A stretch of DNA of 21,800 bases from Rhizophagus sp. LPA8_4_AMF (lineage: Eukaryota > Glomeromycota > Glomeromycetes > Glomerales > Glomeraceae), in the NCBI GenBank assembly GCA_021464525.1, contig JADRCO010001172.1, positions 1-21,800 of the forward strand. The letters are read 5' to 3'. Positions 1-9,491 of the stretch are shown here, piece by piece. A program made the position numbers and the translations under genes. Position 1 is the first letter of the stretch; each line of letters starts with the position of its first letter. A model generated the notes under the pieces. The model made no database searches and had not been told where the DNA came from. It was given only the letters and a program-made list of their open reading frames with translations.

Positions 1-21
1 TTTTTTTAAATAATTTTCATA

Positions 22-72
22 TTAACCGGTTAATTAACCGGTTAAGCTCTTGGTTAACCGGTTTTTAACCGG
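22..72. repeat. TTAACCGGTTAA palindrome array
   Basis: Two perfect 12-bp palindromes TTAACCGGTTAA abut head to tail at 22-33 and 34-45. Two further TTAACCGG half units follow at 54-61 and 65-72. The unit is self-complementary and CpG-containing in otherwise AT-rich DNA. The array may continue beyond the left edge. It could be a satellite, the end of a mobile element, or clustered binding sites; the sequence does not decide. Confidence 0.75.
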
Positions 73-286
73 CTAAGGTTTTTTTGGACGGTTCCAAGCT
101 CTATTGTTAATTGCTAATATTACTTACTAATAATTTTAAAATAAAAATTTACTTTTAATAAATTTATAAAATAAACAAAATTTTTATTGTCTGGAGCAAA
201 GCGGAGGACACATCTCCATATACTATGAAAAATTTCATCCAGCGTGTAATCAATTACCATTGCACTCATGAAATGAATTTATTATT

Positions 287-484
287 CCATCGGTATTATG
301 TATGTATGCACCGATGGATTTTTTTGTCAATTACTCCAACGGTATAAAAAAAAGTATAAAAAGATAAAATCCATCGGTGTATACGTCATACACAATGAGA
401 TAAGCCTGTTATTCCTTGGATATCTAATAAAAACCTCATATACACCGATGCTCCCCTCCCTTCGGGGGCCCCAAGGCATCGGTG
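287..484. repeat. Cluster of CCATCGGTG inverted repeats (hairpins)
   Basis: The word CCATCGGT and its complement recur in paired orientation. CCATCGGT at 287-294 pairs with ACCGATGG at 310-317. CATCGGTGTATA at 372-383 pairs with TATACACCGATG at 439-450. CACCGATGC at 443-451 pairs with GCATCGGTG at 476-484 around a very GC-rich core with opposed C and G runs (CCCTTCGGGGGCCCC, about 457-471). The 439-450 arm can pair in either direction, so two structures compete. This is probably a palindromic repeat family or MITE remnant. A 73-codon open frame at 298-519 lies across the hairpins and has no protein-like character, so it is not called. Confidence 0.7.
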
Positions 485-551
485 AATATTTTAGTTATTC
501 ATTGATATCCATGGAATAGCAAGTATAAACTATTCTAGCTCCGGAATTACA

Positions 552-707
552 ATGGTTTTCATTGCAAAATTCAACATCAATGGCATATTACCCGACTTTG
601 ATACATATTCTCCACTAAAGATGTTTCATTTTATATCAATAGATTTTGGAGATGTTCAACTAACCTTTATTATTTTGGATAATTTACCGATCCTAATTTT
701 GAAATGA
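552..707 (+). CDS. Small hypothetical ORF (51 aa) or lone exon
   Basis: An ATG at 552 opens a 51-residue frame ending TGA at 705-707. The protein starts MVFIAKFNINGILPDFDTY and has a balanced composition (F, I, D, L, P) rather than the N/K/Y/F-only pattern of random AT-rich frames, which is why it is listed. There is no signal peptide, and only a weakly hydrophobic C-terminal half. It lies just downstream of the CpG-rich hairpin cluster. No family is recognised. It may be a complete small gene, a first exon, or a gene scrap. Confidence 0.25.
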   Translation: MVFIAKFNINGILPDFDTYSPLKMFHFISIDFGDVQLTFIILDNLPILILK

Positions 708-2180
708 AAGAAAGTACATTATAAAATAGTTACGAATAGATGCAGTGATAGTAAAATAATTGCCCTAACAATATAATTAAATTCAATCAAACTTATAATG
801 CATATATATGATCAATTCATTTAATTCTTTTTAAAGATTTTAAATTATAATTTTAATAAAGGTTTTTTTTACCCTTTGTGATCTAACGAAATCCCGTGGC
901 AAAAAGATTATGTTGAAAATCTTCCGATCAATAAAACTAATTCGGTCAAACTTGGCATTTTCCGGATTTCGGAGGAAAAATAATGACATCAACAAAACGC
1001 GAAGAACCAGTCGTTTCTCACAAAATTTGATATTTTGGAAGGTGTTACAAAAATTTTGGATGTATTAAATTTGGTGCAAATTTGAAAAACTCTACAAATT
1101 TTACAAATTCATTATGATATCATAGCATTATTATTAAATAACCTGGTACTAATTCTCTGATTTGATTTTTAATAAAAAATTGTACTTAATTCAAATTAAG
1201 TAGTTCTGGTATTATTAGATAGATTATATATAAAAAACAGAATCACAAGTTTGCAATAATCTATCATTACGAATATTATTAATTATTCCCAATCGGAAAT
1301 CGGTTATCATAAAGTATTTTAGTTCTTTTTTATGCATTCCCCCAATCAGAACTATCAGATTAATATAATTCATTCTCTTCAAAATCCTTCAATCAGAATT
1401 TGATGGGGCTTTTCTTGTTTTTCTTGTGAACTTTTGTCATCCTTTAAATATTATTTAACGTTAAATAAATTCCATGATTTACAATATCAATTTATATTCA
1501 TTGCAAGGTTATCACGAATTCAACATTAGGAACAATGAACAGACATGTTAAAGATATAAAAATCAAAAAAAGGAGGATTTATTTGGTCCCTTTATCATTC
1601 GATTTGCTCCGATAAGAAAATTTTTTTATAGCTGGTAGGATTTTAAAAAAAAAGATCAAATATTATAAAGTCAATCAACAAAATGTATTGCTTATTTTCT
1701 TGTAAAGTGATGCAATCATTGTTAATTCAATGAAAAAAAATAACAACACAGTTTAAGAAAGTTTAATTCAATAAATATAAGTCGTAAAAAAAAAGTAACT
1801 TATTTCTTTTTTATTTATTATGAATTTATGATCCATGTCTTAAGTTCATTTTTTTATTACAAATAAATATGTTTCTTTTAATATTGTGCTACGAATCATT
1901 AAAATTTTATCGATAATGAAATAATTTCTATTGATAAAGAAAAATAATCGAAGACATTGAAAAAAAATATTGGAAATTCGGGCGAGATTTAAAATATCAG
2001 CTGGGAACTTTCATTTGATCTGGTGATTTTCTTTTATAACATACTTTTTGGTAATGTTAAGTTTTTTTTCATACGATTCTTATATACATTTTTTTTTTAC
2101 AATATTTCTTTTCTTATGAATAATTGGATTATGAGTTAAACAAGGAAAAATAATCGCGGCTATATTTTCTCCTAATTTCA
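708..2180. other. AT-rich non-coding stretch with a possible dispersed repeat
   Basis: No convincing coding frame was found. At 870-1080 the DNA is less AT-rich and has several CpGs, with an imperfect inverted repeat TTTTCC (958-963) / GGAAAA (974-979) around TCCGGATTTCGGA. That part looks like a dispersed repeat rather than background. A short palindrome ACTTAATT-CA-AATTAAGT lies near 1187-1204. The rest is low-complexity A/T sequence. Confidence 0.5.
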
Positions 2181-2217
2181 TTTTTTAAATAAATAAAAAA
2201 GCTAACACACAATCGTC

Positions 2218-2673
2218 TCTGAATATATCACGGCCACAGACTATTATACCCGAGATAATGTTCAGATATCAATATTATTTAGTTTTTCTTGAATAGGTTA
2301 AAATAAAAGTAATTGAAAGCCTTATTACAAACTGCTCCTACAATGATTATTTTAATATTCTTTGGTATATAAAATATTTATTCTAATCAAAAATTGTTTC
2401 ATCATTATTTTCTTCCTTTTTTTTGAACTTTTGAACCTAATTTTACAATGTACCTGGAAATTTCGTTGAACGAAGATTATCTGATGAACATTAGAAGCTA
2501 GTAATGGTTTACAATTATTGTCACATTTTTTTTAGCGATGTCCAGTATGAGATAATCTTTTACTTAATAATTATAAACTATCGAATGCATGCCAATTCAT
2601 TAAATCAGGTGGAGGCAGTAGTGTAGCAGGATTAATACTTGTTGCAGCAATTGCTATTGTCGTTGGACACTAA
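2218..2673 (+). pseudogene. Possible 3' end of a GPI- or tail-anchored protein gene
   Basis: The frame ending at TAA 2671-2673 encodes a Ser/Gly linker (KSGGGSS) followed by an unbroken hydrophobic tail (VAGLILVAAIAIVVGH) at the extreme C terminus. That is the layout of a GPI-attachment signal (small residues, spacer, hydrophobic tail) or a single C-terminal membrane anchor. TCAG at 2605-2608, just before the linker, could be a splice acceptor; in-frame stops upstream of 2551 show that any gene must be spliced or broken. A frame at 2218-2292 (SEYITATDYYTRDNVQIS) could be an upstream exon, but no donor-acceptor pair linking the two was established. No enzyme family is recognised. Confidence 0.25.
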
Positions 2674-2970
2674 GATGCATTCCAGCCATAGTTATGTAAT
2701 AAATAATTCAAAATTATGTTAAACATCATGATGAGTTATTATTATAAGGTTATTTGATTTGTATCTTTCTTCCTTACTGTAAATAATAACATTGAGTACT
2801 AAAATAATATTTATTGATATCATGATTAAAAAAAAAATACATAAGAAAATACAAATAGATTCACGAAATTAATCTACATTAACAGAATTGAATCTCTTAA
2901 TTCTTTTAATTCCTAAATTAACGAGTTTTCCCTTATGAATAAAATTCTTTTAAAATAAAATAATCCCGAA
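2674..2970. other. AT-rich spacer
   Basis: This lies between the putative anchored-protein 3' end and the minus-strand decayed gene. No coding frame, structured RNA or notable repeat was seen. ATTTATTG- and AATAAA-like words occur but are expected by chance in such AT-rich DNA. Confidence 0.5.
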
Positions 2971-5438
2971 ATAGTTTTGAATTCCACGTTCCTAACTTCT
3001 GAATTTCGGTGGACTTGTAATATTGCCATATTTCGGACAAATCACGATCTCAGATTTTACGTTAACGCGATCTACCAAAGCTTTTATTTATTTCTGTTGA
3101 ACTTTCTCTAAATCCACTCGGAGATTCATTTATTTCAGTTGTTTGTCTTGGTGGTTGAACTAATTGTCCAATGGGTTACAATTCCGTCTTCACTATTATT
3201 AAATTCCATAAATTGTTGCTACGTAATTGTTTACGAATTGATTCGCTTTGTGCAAAAAAGAAATAATCTTTTACTTGATGAAATTGCTAATAATTCATCT
3301 TGGATAGTGAGATGATCGCAAAATATCACCATCAACGATTGCATTTTCCTCATCAAGAATCTCTTTAATAAAATCATCTATATTAGTAGTTATAATAGGC
3401 TCGTTAGATTTAGTAGTTGTGAGCACGTTCGTTATGTTTAAGAAGAAAGAGGTATGAACTGGTTTTTATTTCTTATAGAAGTAGACTTTAAAGCTACTGA
3501 TAAATTTGGTAGATTTATAGCGTGCTTGCTCGTCTTTAAATTCTATGATAGCGTCGAATTGTTCTTTGGTTTCCATGTATTGATCCGTAATTTTGATAAT
3601 ATAGTTCACGTCATCAGTTTTTGGTCAATTAATAGGCTTAATAAGAGATTTTTGAAGAGTATTTCGCGAATTTCACTTCAACTAGCGGAAATTTTAGTTC
3701 GCATGTTATTTTAAATTTCTTTCAATTGAGGGTGAATCTATATTATAACCTCTTTTATTATAATTATGAACATAATTATGGAGGTGTACTAGTTGATAAT
3801 CCAAGAATACTTTTATCAACAGTATCTCAGTAAGACATTGATCCAGCCACTTTTACAAAGCTTCCAGAGATGCATAGTTTTCTAAAGTATCTTTTATTTA
3901 ATGCCCATACCACTACTATCATAGCAAATTTTCTATGGGTAGCAAGCTAAAAATCAGTACTATCTCCTCGAATTAGTTCGTCCACATCCGTTGGTCAAAT
4001 TTGTAAATTCTCTCTCCTTACAATTATCATAATTATTGAGCCTCGACGATTTGAGTTCTTGAGAAATGAGTGATCAATATCATTGCAGATGAAACCAGCG
4101 GGTACTTATTTTCTTGATCAATTTAATTAGTTCAGCGATACTACTCTTATCACAGTAAGCATATCATTGATTTTAACCATTAAGATAAGTGTTTCTTTTC
4201 CGTACCTCATTTGTATGCTCTTTACTTGAAGCTTTATCATTGAAAGGTTGAAAAAAAACCAATAATCGACGCATTTTTTGTTGCTACGTTGACAACGGAC
4301 ACCATTTTTTTTTTTTTTATCCCGAATGCCACTGAATTTAATACCCACATCCTTGAGTACTTGCAATAAGTTGTTTTTCCATTTCTGAGAGTCCACAGTC
4401 GACATTGCAGCTATCCATTCTTTACTCTTATATTTGAACCCTTTCCTTTCCCTCGCTTTCATATCGAGATTTTGATTATCACAAAATATACGATATTTTT
4501 CTGTACGTAATTGAATAACAGTTTCGGCGTTTTAGGTAAGGCAGGTGAAGCGACTACGGTAATAGGAGCCTTGGATTTAGAGATTTTGGATTGGGATTTT
4601 TCTATATCGACATCAGACTTCATGAAAGAAATTCTAATTAGCTCTGAAATTTAAAGTCGAATTCCAAGTTCTTCCGTATTCTTTGGTCTTGAATCCTGTC
4701 CGATCTCAACATATGAAGTTTTAGAACTAGTTTGTAAAGTAACACAGACGCTGATGAGATCTTTTTAATTTCTACAGATTCCATAGATAGATCGCCAGTA
4801 GAAGATCTTCCGTTTCATGCGCCTGTCTCAACCAAATCACCATTTCATTTCTTAAAATAGCACTGGACCATAGTCCTAGGTTTTGTTGAATTAGCAGATG
4901 CCGATGTCACTCATTAGTCTTTAATCTCGATTGCCTTCTTATTTCTTTCGAGTAATTTCTTCAACTTTTATAAAATAATAATGATCACCACCGAGTTATC
5001 TTAAACTTAATTAGAGGTATTATTCATTCCTTTTCCGATACCTTTTTCATCGCCATCATCATCTGTACTTTATTTTTATTTTTTTTTTTTGATCGGGAAG
5101 ATTTAATAACACGATTATTAGAAGGTTATATAATACTACTTTTGTTCACGTTCCGTTTTCTTGGGAGGCAAAGTGACTTTGATTCTTCTCAAAATCAACC
5201 ATCATCACCAATCTTTGTTTTAGAGCTTTTCGGTTATTGCTTTTGGTGTTACTTCTGTGGTTCTTCTCGAACGCCTAGGAGTAGTAGATCTTGTTGTACT
5301 AGATCGCTTGTGTCCTTTCCTTAGTTGTTAACATTGGTTTGTCTTCAAATTTGGTGTTTTTTTTTTTTGATTAAGCCGTATTGATAGAGAGCGATATAGA
5401 GTAGATTTTGAAGCAGAGGTTTGAAGCTTCGAAGGCAT
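2970..5438 (-). pseudogene. Long decayed gene, unrecognised (about 800 codons)
   Basis: Nearly the whole stretch reads as protein on the minus strand, in pieces. A possible start ATG lies at 5438 (MPSKLQTSASKST). It is followed by a Ser/Thr/Arg/Lys-rich basic part (about 5240-5320), an acidic/basic helix (KKLLERNKKAIEIKD, about 4927-4975), a Ser/Pro/Lys-rich linker (about 4525-4620), and the longest clean piece at 4127-4531 (RTEKYRIFCDNQNLDMKARE, KEWIAAMSTVDSQKWKNN, KDVGIKFSGIRDKK). Later pieces include WLDQCLTEILLIKVFLDYQ (about 3709-3850), METKEQFDAIIEFKDEQARY (about 3500-3580), NEPIITTNIDDFIKEILDEE (about 3340-3410) and PIGQLVQPPRQTTEINESP (about 3110-3172). Roughly a dozen or more breaks show that it is dead. 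No reverse transcriptase, protease, kinase or DDE motif was seen. The basic N terminus followed by globular pieces would suit a nuclear protein. It could be a host gene or part of a mobile element; its origin is unknown. Plus-strand frames at 3454-3714 and 5142-5324 are shadows. Confidence 0.55.
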
Positions 5439-5739
5439 TGTAATCAGCGAGTTCTTCGTCTGAATTAGAATTATTATTATATTTAAGAATTCTTTCTTGT
5501 AATATATAATAAATAATTATTTAAAAACTATTGCTTTATAACTTACGTACATACTGTTCATCATTTTCTTAAATCTTTAAATCATCGGACTTTAAAAGAT
5601 CGTTTAAGTTGCTTTTTGCGTTCTGAAAACATTTTTTCATAATTAGGGATTGATCCTATTTTCTTTACCATGAAAGACATTGACACTTTTAAAGCGTCAA
5701 CTAAAAAGTTACGGTACAAAACTTATATATTAAAAAAAA

Positions 5740-5925
5740 ATAGTATATATAATTTTATTTATTAGAGTTAACGTTTATAATTTAAAAGTGTGAACATACT
5801 CTATTTTTCGATTCAGTTCTGAAAATACAACAAAAGTGACAAAACAGTAGTGTGGAGAAAAAATCGCAAATTTGCATGTGCAGTTGCACGTGCACTAATA
5901 TTGTTGTGTAATGACACGAGTGTCA
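5740..5925. promoter_or_regulatory. Palindrome-rich start region with E-box
   Basis: At 5873-5893 the DNA has overlapping TGCA/GTGCAC palindromes with an E-box core CACGTG (5887-5892, inside GCACGTGC). It is followed by the inverted repeat TGACAC-GA-GTGTCA at 5912-5925. These sit immediately before the first ATGs (5929, 5932) of the plus-strand decayed gene, as expected for an old promoter or leader. The CpG-containing palindromes stand out from the AT-rich flanks. The role is inferred from position only. Confidence 0.3.
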
Positions 5926-5928
5926 CTG

Positions 5929-6450
5929 ATGATGTTCTATAAGTTAGAATCTATGCCAGAATGGGATTTTTTTTTTTATCTAACTTCTCCTACAACTTAT
6001 ATACATTGTCACTAATCTCACTATTGCGAAACCTATTATTTAATTGGACGAGAGTATGAAGTATCGACAAGTAAAAATATTTAAATTTATTGGTTAGATT
6101 CAAAAAATCCGCAAGCAATATTTGCTCTAGTTACTAATTTACATACTAAACTTATTATAGAAATTACTTCACAGCTTAGACTACGTCTATCATTTGAATC
6201 AGACAATGCTATTATTGAATTCCAGCTTTAGCAACAAATACTTTTAAAGAACGATTTATACTCAATCTTTAAAACAAATTGGGTTCAGTGGTAACTTGAT
6301 CAGGATCCTATAATGTTAAGAAGATAACAAGATGTGTTGTGACTGGCACTCATTTCTTAACATTGGCACGACATCAGTTCAATCTAGTTTTCCAAAACTA
6401 ATTAATCGCAATGATGGATCGTTAAGAATATGCTGCATCATATAGAACTT
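5929..6450 (+). pseudogene. Decayed plus-strand gene, unrecognised
   Basis: From ATG 5929 one frame gives protein-like sequence for over 100 codons with only a few interruptions: MMFYKLESMPEWDF, then HYCETYYLIGREYEVSTSKN, then WLDSKNPQAIFALVTNLHTK and IIEITSQLRLRLSFESDNAI (to about 6230). A second piece in another frame (about 6340-6440) reads DWHSFLNIGTTSVQSSFPKL followed by INRNDGSLRICC. Residue composition (W, C, H, G, P, R present) is unlike random frames here. No membrane segment or known motif is visible. It is broken several times. It may be the relic of a host gene or of a mobile-element gene. The palindrome cluster just upstream may be its old promoter. Confidence 0.4.
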
Positions 6451-6717
6451 TTTACATCAAATTTAAGGTAATGTTTAAATCATAATAAAGAAATACAGCC
6501 AGGTATTGAAAGCATTCTATTTACTTATTTTTTTATAATGCGTGTCATTTAATTATTTAATTTTAGATCAAATAGGCTTAAATAATTTTTAATTTATTTA
6601 TACTGTATAATTATTTTAATAGACAAATGATTAAATGATGGTAGTTATTTAGTAAAATATTACCTCAATTGAACGAATTCTATGGTAATTGAGTACTTTT
6701 TTTTGCATTTATGATGA
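6451..6717. other. AT-rich spacer
   Basis: This is low-complexity A/T sequence between two coding scraps. No coding frame, repeat unit or structured element was found. Confidence 0.45.
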
Positions 6718-6813
6718 TTTCATATCCACACATTAGCCAGAAAGTATTCTGATTTTATTGATATTTTCTCGCAGGAAGAGTTGATGGTATCATTAGTAAA
6801 AAGCCTATTGTGA
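6718..6813 (+). pseudogene. Short coding scrap, BTB/BACK-like at best
   Basis: The frame at 6718-6813 gives about 31 residues including TLARKYSDFIDIFSQEELMV followed by SLVKSLL, ended by TGA. The SDF-x(5)-E-x-L-x-SLVK pattern resembles the BACK-region helix that follows BTB domains in large Rhizophagus BTB/Kelch/TLDc families, but the match is short and from memory. Weak coding character may continue downstream in another frame (NFDFAEIIQMLGKFTQYS, about 6865-6930). The minus-strand frame at 6720-6911 over the same bases is probably a shadow. It could equally be chance. Confidence 0.2.
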
Positions 6814-6930
6814 ATATTGTCCTTTACTTCACAGGAACACTTTTGGAATAACTGAGCAAATAAATCCAATTTCGATTTCGCTGAAATAATCCAAATGCTT
6901 GGCAAGTTCACGCAATATTCAAATCCTTAA

Positions 6931-7497
6931 GAAGTAAACAATTGGCATTTGAGAACTGAAGGAAAACTTATACGAATATGTGATGTTTAATGGATTATAT
7001 TTTATCTGATTAACTATTCAAGGATATCGGTTATTTCTTGGTCACGTAATATGCGTAATATGGATGGAACGGGAAATTCCTTATTTGATGAAGTTAAGAT
7101 CAAGTGTGTTTAGTGTGTAACGAGAATTATTATTTGTATTTGTAGTTAAAGGAGATGAGAAGATGTATGAGTTGATGGGTAACGTATAATAGCCGATGGG
7201 TTGTGATCTATTTATTTCTTTATCATGTGATAGGGAAAGGAACGTTAAATTATTTATTGGCGAAGTTGATCAAGAGTGTTTAGGATTATTACCTATTTGA
7301 TGTATGAAATTCAATATAAATTTCTTGATAATGTATATGAATTCAAATGAAATTTTATTCGTTAGAATTATATAAATATGAAACTAATTTAGATTTTAAA
7401 CGTAATTCCCTTTGAATTATATCTCTTTTATTCTTTTTTCTTGTTTGTTCGATTACTTCTAGTAATTCCTGTTCTTATTTCACGTAATTTTCCATTT
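6931..7497. other. Intergenic, no clear content
   Basis: This is AT-rich with moderate CpG. No protein-like frame longer than about 20 codons, no tandem array and no structured RNA were seen. T-rich runs at 7390-7500 are probably the complement of the lysine-rich scrap that follows. Confidence 0.4.
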
Positions 7498-7629
7498 TTA
7501 TCTTGATAAGCCATTATTCTTAGTTGTGATTTCATCTATTTCTTTAATTTTCCTTTTCGACAAGTCAATTTCTCCTTTTTTATATTTCAATAAATTTTGG
7601 TATCTTTCTTTAATCTTTCTGGTTGTGTC
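7498..7629 (-). pseudogene. Lys/Glu-rich helical scrap (possible coiled coil)
   Basis: The minus-strand frame gives 43 residues, DTTRKIKERYQNLLKYKKGE followed by IDLSKRKIKEIDEITTKNNG, with hydrophobic residues (I, L) spaced three to four apart among K/E, as in an amphipathic or coiled-coil helix. A second minus frame has an ATG at 7631 (MTQPERLKKD), and a third, lower down, reads MAYQDKNGKLREIRTGITRS (about 7410-7530). Both suggest one decayed lysine-rich gene end. No family is recognised. Confidence 0.25.
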
Positions 7630-7699
7630 ATTTTTTCACTCAAACGTACGATATCGCAAATCTTTTGTTAATCCAACAAAACTTTGCTGGAAGTAATTT

Positions 7700-8455
7700 T
7701 TCATTTAGGATTTATTTAGCCAAAACAAGTGCGCGAGGATAATGGATCAATTGCTGAAGCAGATAAAATCTCTCTTTATTACCTTAAGATATTTGAAAAA
7801 TTTCGGGTGAAACATTGGGTAATTTAATGTGCAAAAATCAATATTTTTCTTGACAAAACAAGGAAGCGAAACGAAAACGTAAAATAATGATTACACGCGC
7901 AGAACAGGAAATTGATTCCTCGATGATAATATCATATTTTAATAATTAAAATTTCAAGTAAATTCAATTACCATCGTGTATTAACTTAAGTGACTAATAG
8001 AGTAGTAAATCTGTCTTCCTCTCGTGTCTTGTGACAATTATTTTATTAAATTAATCTTTAGAACTTTATAGTCAATAATTGAAATATTTTATATTCAACA
8101 GAACATCTAGCTTCTATTTCTTATATTCTTCATTATATATGAATTTTACAAGTGTAAGATTATTTAATCAGCATATAATGACACTATGCAATGTTTTTTA
8201 TACGATTTAAAGAAATATAAACTAGCAAGTTCTATCATTGAATCGGATTATACCTTCCAAGAATTTCGTTACTAACTTTCATAGGATATAATCCGCTAAA
8301 TAATTTGAATCAGTAATTTAAGACGGATGATCCATCAGATATATTGGTTATTTACAAAATATACAATTCAAGGGAGAAATATTTGACAATACAAAAGAAA
8401 GAAAGTAGTATATAATATTGGACTTATTAAAAATTTGATTTTATTAATTTTATTA
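7700..8455. other. Intergenic, no clear content
   Basis: This is AT-rich sequence with scattered CpG. No credible coding frame, tandem repeat or RNA gene was seen on either strand. Confidence 0.45.
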
Positions 8456-8460
8456 TTTCG

Positions 8461-8503
8461 ATCTTCAAAGTTTGCTGGCTACAGCCCTTTCACTTTTGAA
8501 GAT
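8461..8503. repeat. Hairpin followed by a T tract
   Basis: ATCTTCAAA (8461-8469) pairs with TTTGAAGAT (8495-8503). An inner stem GGCT-AC-AGCC (8477-8486) lies at the exact centre, separated by 7-8 nt internal loops on each side. A T-rich run (about 8504-8518) follows. This symmetrical two-stem shape could be a small structured RNA end or a tiny palindromic repeat. No known RNA family is recognised. Confidence 0.45.
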
Positions 8504-8518
8504 TTTCCTTTTTTTTTT

Positions 8519-9008
8519 AAAGCATTTTTTCCAATTTGACTTATTATATACAAATAGATTAGCTTCTTAATCGGTGTTGTTATATATGGTGAATGTTTGA
8601 TATGTCGTTTCAAACAATATATATAAATTTATTACACGATGCATATGCATTGTAACGTTTAGGGTTGTGAATTTGATTTTCTCGGAAAATGGGACAACAA
8701 TCGCTGATGAAAGAAAAGTAATGTACTGTTGTTTCTGTTAGTTAAAATTAATGATCCAAGTGTGAACCATAAAATTAAGAAGCGTTGCATCCTTCTCTCC
8801 CACAATCAAAAAAAAGCAAATCAATATCATCTGATATATTCCCACTCTATAAAATAAAAAAATTATTTTTCTTGATAAAATCAAAGCAATAGGAATCTTT
8901 GTGCAATGAATTGAAAAAATTTTTAGATATATTGTTCATGCTTGTCTAAACGCGTAAAGCGTCAAAATAAACTCAGAGTAATTAGCGAAATTATTCAATA
9001 TAGTAATA
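8519..9008. other. Intergenic with a 12-bp palindrome
   Basis: It holds a perfect palindrome ATGCATATGCAT at 8639-8650 and otherwise no coding or repeat structure. A 31-codon frame at 9009-9104 (MDLGFALHSSRGLKGKEYIE) follows, but it is too short and isolated to call a gene. Confidence 0.4.
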
Positions 9009-9093
9009 ATGGATCTGGGGTTTGCACTACATAGCTCTCGAGGTTTAAAAGGGAAAGAATATATAGAAAAGTTCAAAAATAAATTGCGGCCAG

Positions 9094-9130
9094 TTTACAT
9101 GTAACCAATCACATGTAAAATTATCACGTG
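9094..9130. promoter_or_regulatory. CCAAT-centred inverted repeat plus E-box
   Basis: TTTACATGT (9094-9102) and ACATGTAAA (9111-9119) form a 9-bp inverted repeat whose spacer contains CCAAT (9105-9109). A CACGTG E-box follows at 9125-9130. AACCAATCAC here (9103-9112) recurs at 9588-9597, and another CCAATC lies near 9520. CCAAT and E-box elements are typical fungal promoter sites (HAP complex, bHLH factors). The nearest plus-strand gene starts over 1 kb away, so a regulatory role is only a possibility. Confidence 0.25.
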
Positions 9131-9331
9131 ATTTAGTGGATCAAATCATACGCGAGGGACTAAAAAAGTATGATAATAAAAATAAAATATAGGAGTACGG
9201 TTAACTTTTCGTGTGATATACAGTACAGTATTAAATTAATATCGGGTAAATCATCAGGAAAAAAGAAAATGATAGACGCAAGACGAAAATTTTTTTAAAT
9301 AGATTGTAAAAAAAAATTAAGTTTAATCTTA

Positions 9332-9449
9332 TATATCCGAAATTCCATATGACCATGTATAGCAAAATTTTATAGTTATCCGATGCAATATAATACTATC
9401 GGATAACTATAAAATGTTGCTACATGATCATAGAGGCCTCTCGGATATA
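9332..9449. repeat. Long inverted repeat, MITE-like
   Basis: The left arm (9332-9384) and right arm (9398-9449) are about 52-53 nt and near-complementary. The inner 18 bp (ATTTTATAGTTATCCGAT, 9367-9384, against 9398-9415) pair perfectly around a 13-nt loop. The outer ends TATATCCGA (9332-9340) and TCGGATATA (9441-9449) also pair perfectly. Divergent bases lie mainly in the middle of the arms. ATTAAGT/taatc words outside may extend the arms further (about 9316 to 9485). No protein is encoded. A short foldback of this type fits a non-autonomous DNA transposon. The word TCGGATAA recurs near 9538, possibly another fragment. Confidence 0.7.
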
Positions 9450-9491
9450 AAATTTATACAATAGAAAATGATTATACTTAATGATTAACTG

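Noticed and set aside
298-519. 73-codon plus-strand frame
   Set aside because: It runs through the hairpin cluster, so its sequence is dictated by the inverted repeats; no protein-like features.
3454-3714. 86-codon plus-strand frame
   Set aside because: Lies antisense to well-formed minus-strand protein pieces (TKEQFDAIIEFKDEQARYKS); a shadow.
5142-5324. 60-codon plus-strand frame rich in Ser, Arg and Cys
   Set aside because: Antisense of the Ser/Thr/Arg-rich part of the minus-strand fossil gene; a shadow.
6720-6911. 63-codon minus-strand frame
   Set aside because: The opposite strand carries a more protein-like piece (TLARKYSDFIDIFSQEE); the minus frame lacks motifs.
9009-9104. 31-codon frame MDLGFALHSSRGLKGKEYIE...
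   Set aside because: Too short, no splice partner or family; protein-like composition alone is not enough.
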